Positions 61,575 to 64,000 of a stretch of 64,000 bases of DNA are shown piece after piece. Both the position numbers and the translations under genes were made by a program. Source of the DNA: Brenneria rubrifaciens (lineage in GTDB: Bacteria > Pseudomonadota > Gammaproteobacteria > Enterobacterales > Enterobacteriaceae); contig NZ_CP034035.1 in the NCBI RefSeq assembly GCF_005484945.1, positions 496,001 to 560,000 of the forward strand, written 5' to 3'. Position 1 is the first letter of the stretch. The number at the start of each line of letters is the position of its first letter. Below the pieces are notes generated by a model. It searched no databases and was not told the DNA's origin. It saw only the letters and a list, made by a program, of their open reading frames with translations.

Positions 61575-62019
61575 TGTCTTTCTCCGGTCTTTTCTGATGA
61601 AACATCATAGCATCTTTCAGATGTAATAATGGGAATTGATGGCGCTGATTTCAGAAAATAAAAAACGAGCGAAAATGAAATAAAGTGATATTTATCATCA
61701 CAGTGGAAGAGGACGTTCTCTTTTGTATTCGTCCGATAAAATACGCAGAAACCGCAAATGTCATCGCTGTTTTTTTGGCTATCCTCATTTCTTTGAAATA
61801 AAGGCTTGCTATAGGAAATCATTCATGCGTTAATAGCTCCATCGGCCTGAAATACAGACCTATTTATGAAAGACATTGTAATTAAGCAGTTCCTAGTTCA
61901 AGCGATGCACCCAGTCTCTTATCCGACGAATTTCCTTCTTATAAGCGCCCATAAGTAATCACTGTAACAGACCCGTTCCGCCCTATAGTGGCTATCTAAA
62001 TATATAAAGGAAATTCTCT
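61575..62019. other. Intergenic region before the cold-shock gene
   Basis: 445 bp with no supported gene. It likely holds the promoter of the minus-strand small gene and the promoter plus long 5' leader of the csp gene. Long leaders are usual for cspA-type mRNAs. I could not identify a cold box. Confidence 0.5.
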
Positions 62020-62238
62020 ATGTCTAATAAAATGACTGGATTGGTAAAATGGTTTGACGCTGGTAAAGGTTTTGGTTTCATCACCCCGACTGACGGCAGC
62101 AAAGATGTTTTCGTTCACTTCTCTGCCATTTTAGGCCTGGGTAACGATTACAAAAGCCTGGACGAAGGCCAGAAAGTTGAATTCAACGTTGAAAGCGGTC
62201 AGAAAGGCCCATCAGCGGTGAACGTTTCCGTAATCTAA
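62020..62238 (+). CDS. Cold-shock protein, CspA family
   Basis: 72-residue single cold-shock (OB-fold) domain, an RNA chaperone. RNP1 is KGFGFITP (residues 16-23) and RNP2 is DVFVHFSAI. The [20 protein letters not shown] loop is 2-3 residues longer than in E. coli CspC/E and near CspA type, so the paralogue is left unnamed. ATG 62020 follows AAAGGAAA. Strong terminator downstream. lpxP, a cold-induced gene in E. coli, follows on the same strand. Confidence 0.93.
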   Translation: MSNKMTGLVKWFDAGKGFGFITPTDGSKDVFVHFSAILGLGNDYKSLDEGQKVEFNVESGQKGPSAVNVSVI

Positions 62239-62315
62239 TCCTCTTTTGATGATGAGTGCTGAGCCGGCCTTGTTGCTTTTGCCAGCGATCGTCACAGAAG
62301 ATAACTGATTATGTG

Positions 62316-62350
62316 TTAAGCCCCTCAGAGATTCTGAGGGGCTTAATTAT
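62316..62350 (+). terminator. Terminator of the csp gene
   Basis: Perfect 12-bp stem (62316-62327 with 62333-62344; core AAGCCCCTCAG and CTGAGGGGCTT) around AGATT, followed by ATTATTT. Confidence 0.85.
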
Positions 62351-62621
62351 TTGCATGTTTATCACTCTTTCCTCCTGTGAATTCGGGTATGGATGTGCGA
62401 CTCTTCAGCCCTTCAGACTGGTCGGTTCGAGTACTATCCATGATCCCCTCATAATGATCCGCAGCTTCATCCTGGTGTTAACCCTGCAATTGCGCCGATC
62501 AAAGTTAATTACATATACCTTTGCAACGATAATGATTAGAGAGTGTCACATAGACGTAGCGCGATAGGAGCGGAGCGATTCTTTTTGCGGTACTTACGTT
62601 GACCATTTAAAGATGAGCCTC
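62351..62621 (+). other. Intergenic region csp-lpxP
   Basis: About 270 bp after the csp terminator, with no supported gene. Presumably contains the lpxP promoter. AACGATAATGATTA (62526-62539) is a partial Fur-like match only. Confidence 0.4.
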
Positions 62622-63545
62622 ATGAAGATTAAACAACGATTTACCCGGTCATTATTTCACCCGCGCTTTTGGCTTACCTGGCTCGGTTTTGGCTTTTTGT
62701 TCCTGCTGGTACAACTGCCTTACCCGCTATTGATGAAAGTCGGCCGTAGTACGGGACGCTTATCACGCTTTGTTCTGAAACGACGCGCGTCCATCGCACG
62801 GCGCAACCTTGAACTCTGTTTTCCCACGATTTCTGTTGAAGAGCGTGAAGCGATGATTGTCAGCAATTTCGCCTCGTTGGGAATGGCGCTGGTTGAAACC
62901 GGCATGGCCTGGTTTTGGCCTGATCGCCGCGTGCGCCGATGGTTTGATGTATCGGGGTTGGAAAACTTACAGCAGGCCTGTGCCAAAGATCGTGGCGTCA
63001 TGGTTATCGGTATTCACTTCATGTCGCTGGAGCTGGGCGGCAGGGTGATGGGGCTGTGTCAGCCGATGATGGCGATGTATCGCCCACACAACAATAAAGT
63101 GATGGAGAGGGTTCAGACCTGGGGACGTTCCCGCTCCAACAAAGCGATGATCGACCGCAAGGATCTGCGCGGCATGGTGCACGCGCTGCGACGCGGCGAA
63201 GCGGTCTGGTTTGCTCCCGATCAGGATTACGGTCCTAAAGGCAGCGTGTTCGCGCCGTTCTTTGCAGTCAAGAAAGCGGCGACGACCAGCGGGACGTTTA
63301 CAATAGCTCGTCTGGCAAACCCCGCCATGATCACCACGGTATTGATACGTAACCCCGATGCCTCTGGCTATCGACTGGTAATACAACCGGAACTTCAGGG
63401 TTACCCCTATCACGATGAGCAGGAAGCCGCGTGTTATATGAATAAGGTCATCGAACGTGAAATCATGCGTGCGCCGGAACAATATCTCTGGCTGCACCGT
63501 CGTTTTAAAACCCGCCCGTCAGGGGATGGTTCGCTCTACGCCTGA
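62622..63545 (+). CDS. lpxP: Kdo2-lipid IVA palmitoleoyltransferase LpxP
   Basis: 307 residues; E. coli LpxP has 306. Inner-membrane late acyltransferase that adds palmitoleate to lipid A at low temperature in place of laurate. One N-terminal membrane segment (about 16-36). The HX4(D/E) catalytic motif is H132-E137 in IHFMSLELGGRVMG. RPHNNKVMERVQTWGRSRSNKAMI and FAPDQDYGPKGSVFAPFF are closer to LpxP than LpxL. Start ATG 62622 has GATGAG upstream; ATG 62613, three codons earlier, is possible. Confidence 0.88.
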   Translation: MKIKQRFTRSLFHPRFWLTWLGFGFLFLLVQLPYPLLMKVGRSTGRLSRFVLKRRASIARRNLELCFPTISVEEREAMIVSNFASLGMALVETGMAWFWPDRRVRRWFDVSGLENLQQACAKDRGVMVIGIHFMSLELGGRVMGLCQPMMAMYRPHNNKVMERVQTWGRSRSNKAMIDRKDLRGMVHALRRGEAVWFAPDQDYGPKGSVFAPFFAVKKAATTSGTFTIARLANPAMITTVLIRNPDASGYRLVIQPELQGYPYHDEQEAACYMNKVIEREIMRAPEQYLWLHRRFKTRPSGDGSLYA

Positions 63546-63623
63546 GCATGATTTCAAGCTGGTCCGCCCCCCTTTACACTCTCAGTCAGGCAGATAAGGT
63601 GTGCAGAAACAGTGCGGACAACC

Positions 63624-64000
63624 TTAATCTTTGCGCAGTAATAATTCGCGCATTGTGGTGCGTTCGGGCGCCGCGACTCTCTCACGGCGCGCCAGATAGC
63701 GATAGCAACCCGCGCCAAGAAAAGCGCCGATAAACCAGCTGAAGTTCGCTACGGCGTTCCATCCGGGAGTAAAGCTGATGAACAGGCCGATGGCGACGGA
63801 TGGCAACAGCGCCATCACCGCGTTTGGATTGAAGCCGCCGCGATACCAGTAACGTCCTTTTGACGTGGCGTCGAATAAATCATTCACATGAATTTTTCCT
63901 CCTTTTATCAGATAGAAATCCGCCATCAGAATACCGAACAACGGGCCGATAAAAGCGCCCAGCACATCAAGCGTATAGTGAATCAGCTCCGGTGATTGAA
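63624..64000 (-). CDS. NCS1 family nucleobase permease, C-terminal part
   Basis: The frame is open to the window edge; about 125 C-terminal residues are present and the rest is beyond base 64000. FIGPLFGILMADFYLIKGGKIHVNDLF and the YWYRGGFNPNAVMALLPSVAIGL region are typical of NCS1 transporters for allantoin, hydantoin, uracil or cytosine. At least two membrane segments remain. The substrate cannot be set from this part. Convergent with lpxP, with 78 bp between stops. Confidence 0.82.
   Translation of the reverse strand, partial: QSPELIHYTLDVLGAFIGPLFGILMADFYLIKGGKIHVNDLFDATSKGRYWYRGGFNPNAVMALLPSVAIGLFISFTPGWNAVANFSWFIGAFLGAGCYRYLARRERVAAPERTTMRELLLRKD

Noticed and set aside
61571-61822. Minus-strand open frame of 83 codons upstream of the small AriR-like gene
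   Set aside because: No Shine-Dalgarno, odd composition and no recognisable motif; overlaps the likely promoter of the small gene.
57757-64000. A second tRNA-Gly 3'-end copy marking the right end of an island
   Set aside because: I looked for the GGGTTCGATTCCC-type T-arm segment downstream and saw none in the window, so no island boundary is claimed.

Overview
The window is a chromosomal segment of an enterobacterium (Enterobacterales). Gene order closely follows Escherichia coli over long stretches (glmM-secG-leuU; metY-rimP-nusA-infB-rbfA-truB-rpsO-pnp-nlpI-yrbN-deaD; yhbW-ubiV-ubiU / ubiT-yhbS-yhbQ; deoCABD; rimI-holD-rsmC; trhA-ygfZ-sdhE-ygfX; fldB; xerD-dsbC-recJ-prfB-lysS). The junctions between these blocks, the dmeRF pair, the gpdQ transporter operon and the repeat style suggest a plant-associated Pectobacteriaceae genome (Brenneria/Pectobacterium/Dickeya/Lonsdalea type). 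That placement is an inference from gene content, not a database match.

Layout. 1-13.2 kb: end of glmM, secG, tRNA-Leu(GAG) and initiator tRNA-Met, then the translation/RNA-metabolism supra-operon from rimP to deaD. 13.2-15.4 kb: a hairpin-rich intergenic element and cptA (lipopolysaccharide phosphoethanolamine transferase) behind a PmrA-type box. 15.5-20.2 kb: yhbW, the oxygen-independent ubiquinone genes ubiV-ubiU and divergent ubiT, then yhbS and yhbQ. 20.4-21.8 kb: a cobalt/nickel-type dmeR-dmeF pair, each gene with its own RcnR-like operator. 22-26.4 kb: the deoCABD nucleoside catabolic operon behind a two-CRP-site promoter. 26.5-34.1 kb: rimI/holD, rsmC, a divergent aldo-keto reductase/LysR pair, three tandem tRNA-Leu(CAG), a Fur-box-associated DUF1435 gene and fhuF, and an alpha/beta-hydrolase pseudogene. 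34.4-39.1 kb: the glycine cleavage operon gcvTHP. 39.3-44.4 kb: an ABC transporter operon of UgpABCE type with an embedded GpdQ phosphodiesterase, preceded by three Pho-box-like repeats. 44.5-57.5 kb: HD phosphohydrolase, trhA, ygfZ, sdhE-ygfX, rlmF, fldB, yhjE, then xerD-dsbC-recJ-prfB-lysS, with the programmed +1 frameshift in prfB.

57.7-62 kb is the only clearly accessory stretch. tRNA-Gly(CCC) is followed by a broken P4-type integrase, a truncated IS3-family transposase with its right terminal repeat, and then AT-rich DNA carrying an EAL-domain protein, a solitary two-repeat molbindin and a small AriR/YmgB-like protein. The window closes with a cold-shock protein gene next to lpxP (the cold-adaptation lipid A acyltransferase) and the C-terminal part of an NCS1 nucleobase permease.

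No CRISPR array, complete prophage, defence island or biosynthetic cluster is visible. The most informative observations are regulatory: Pho boxes on the gpdQ operon, a PmrA box on cptA, paired RcnR-like operators on dmeR/dmeF, a deoP2-like CRP pair spaced 53 bp, and a candidate FNR site between ubiU and ubiT. I found no convincing wholly new system.
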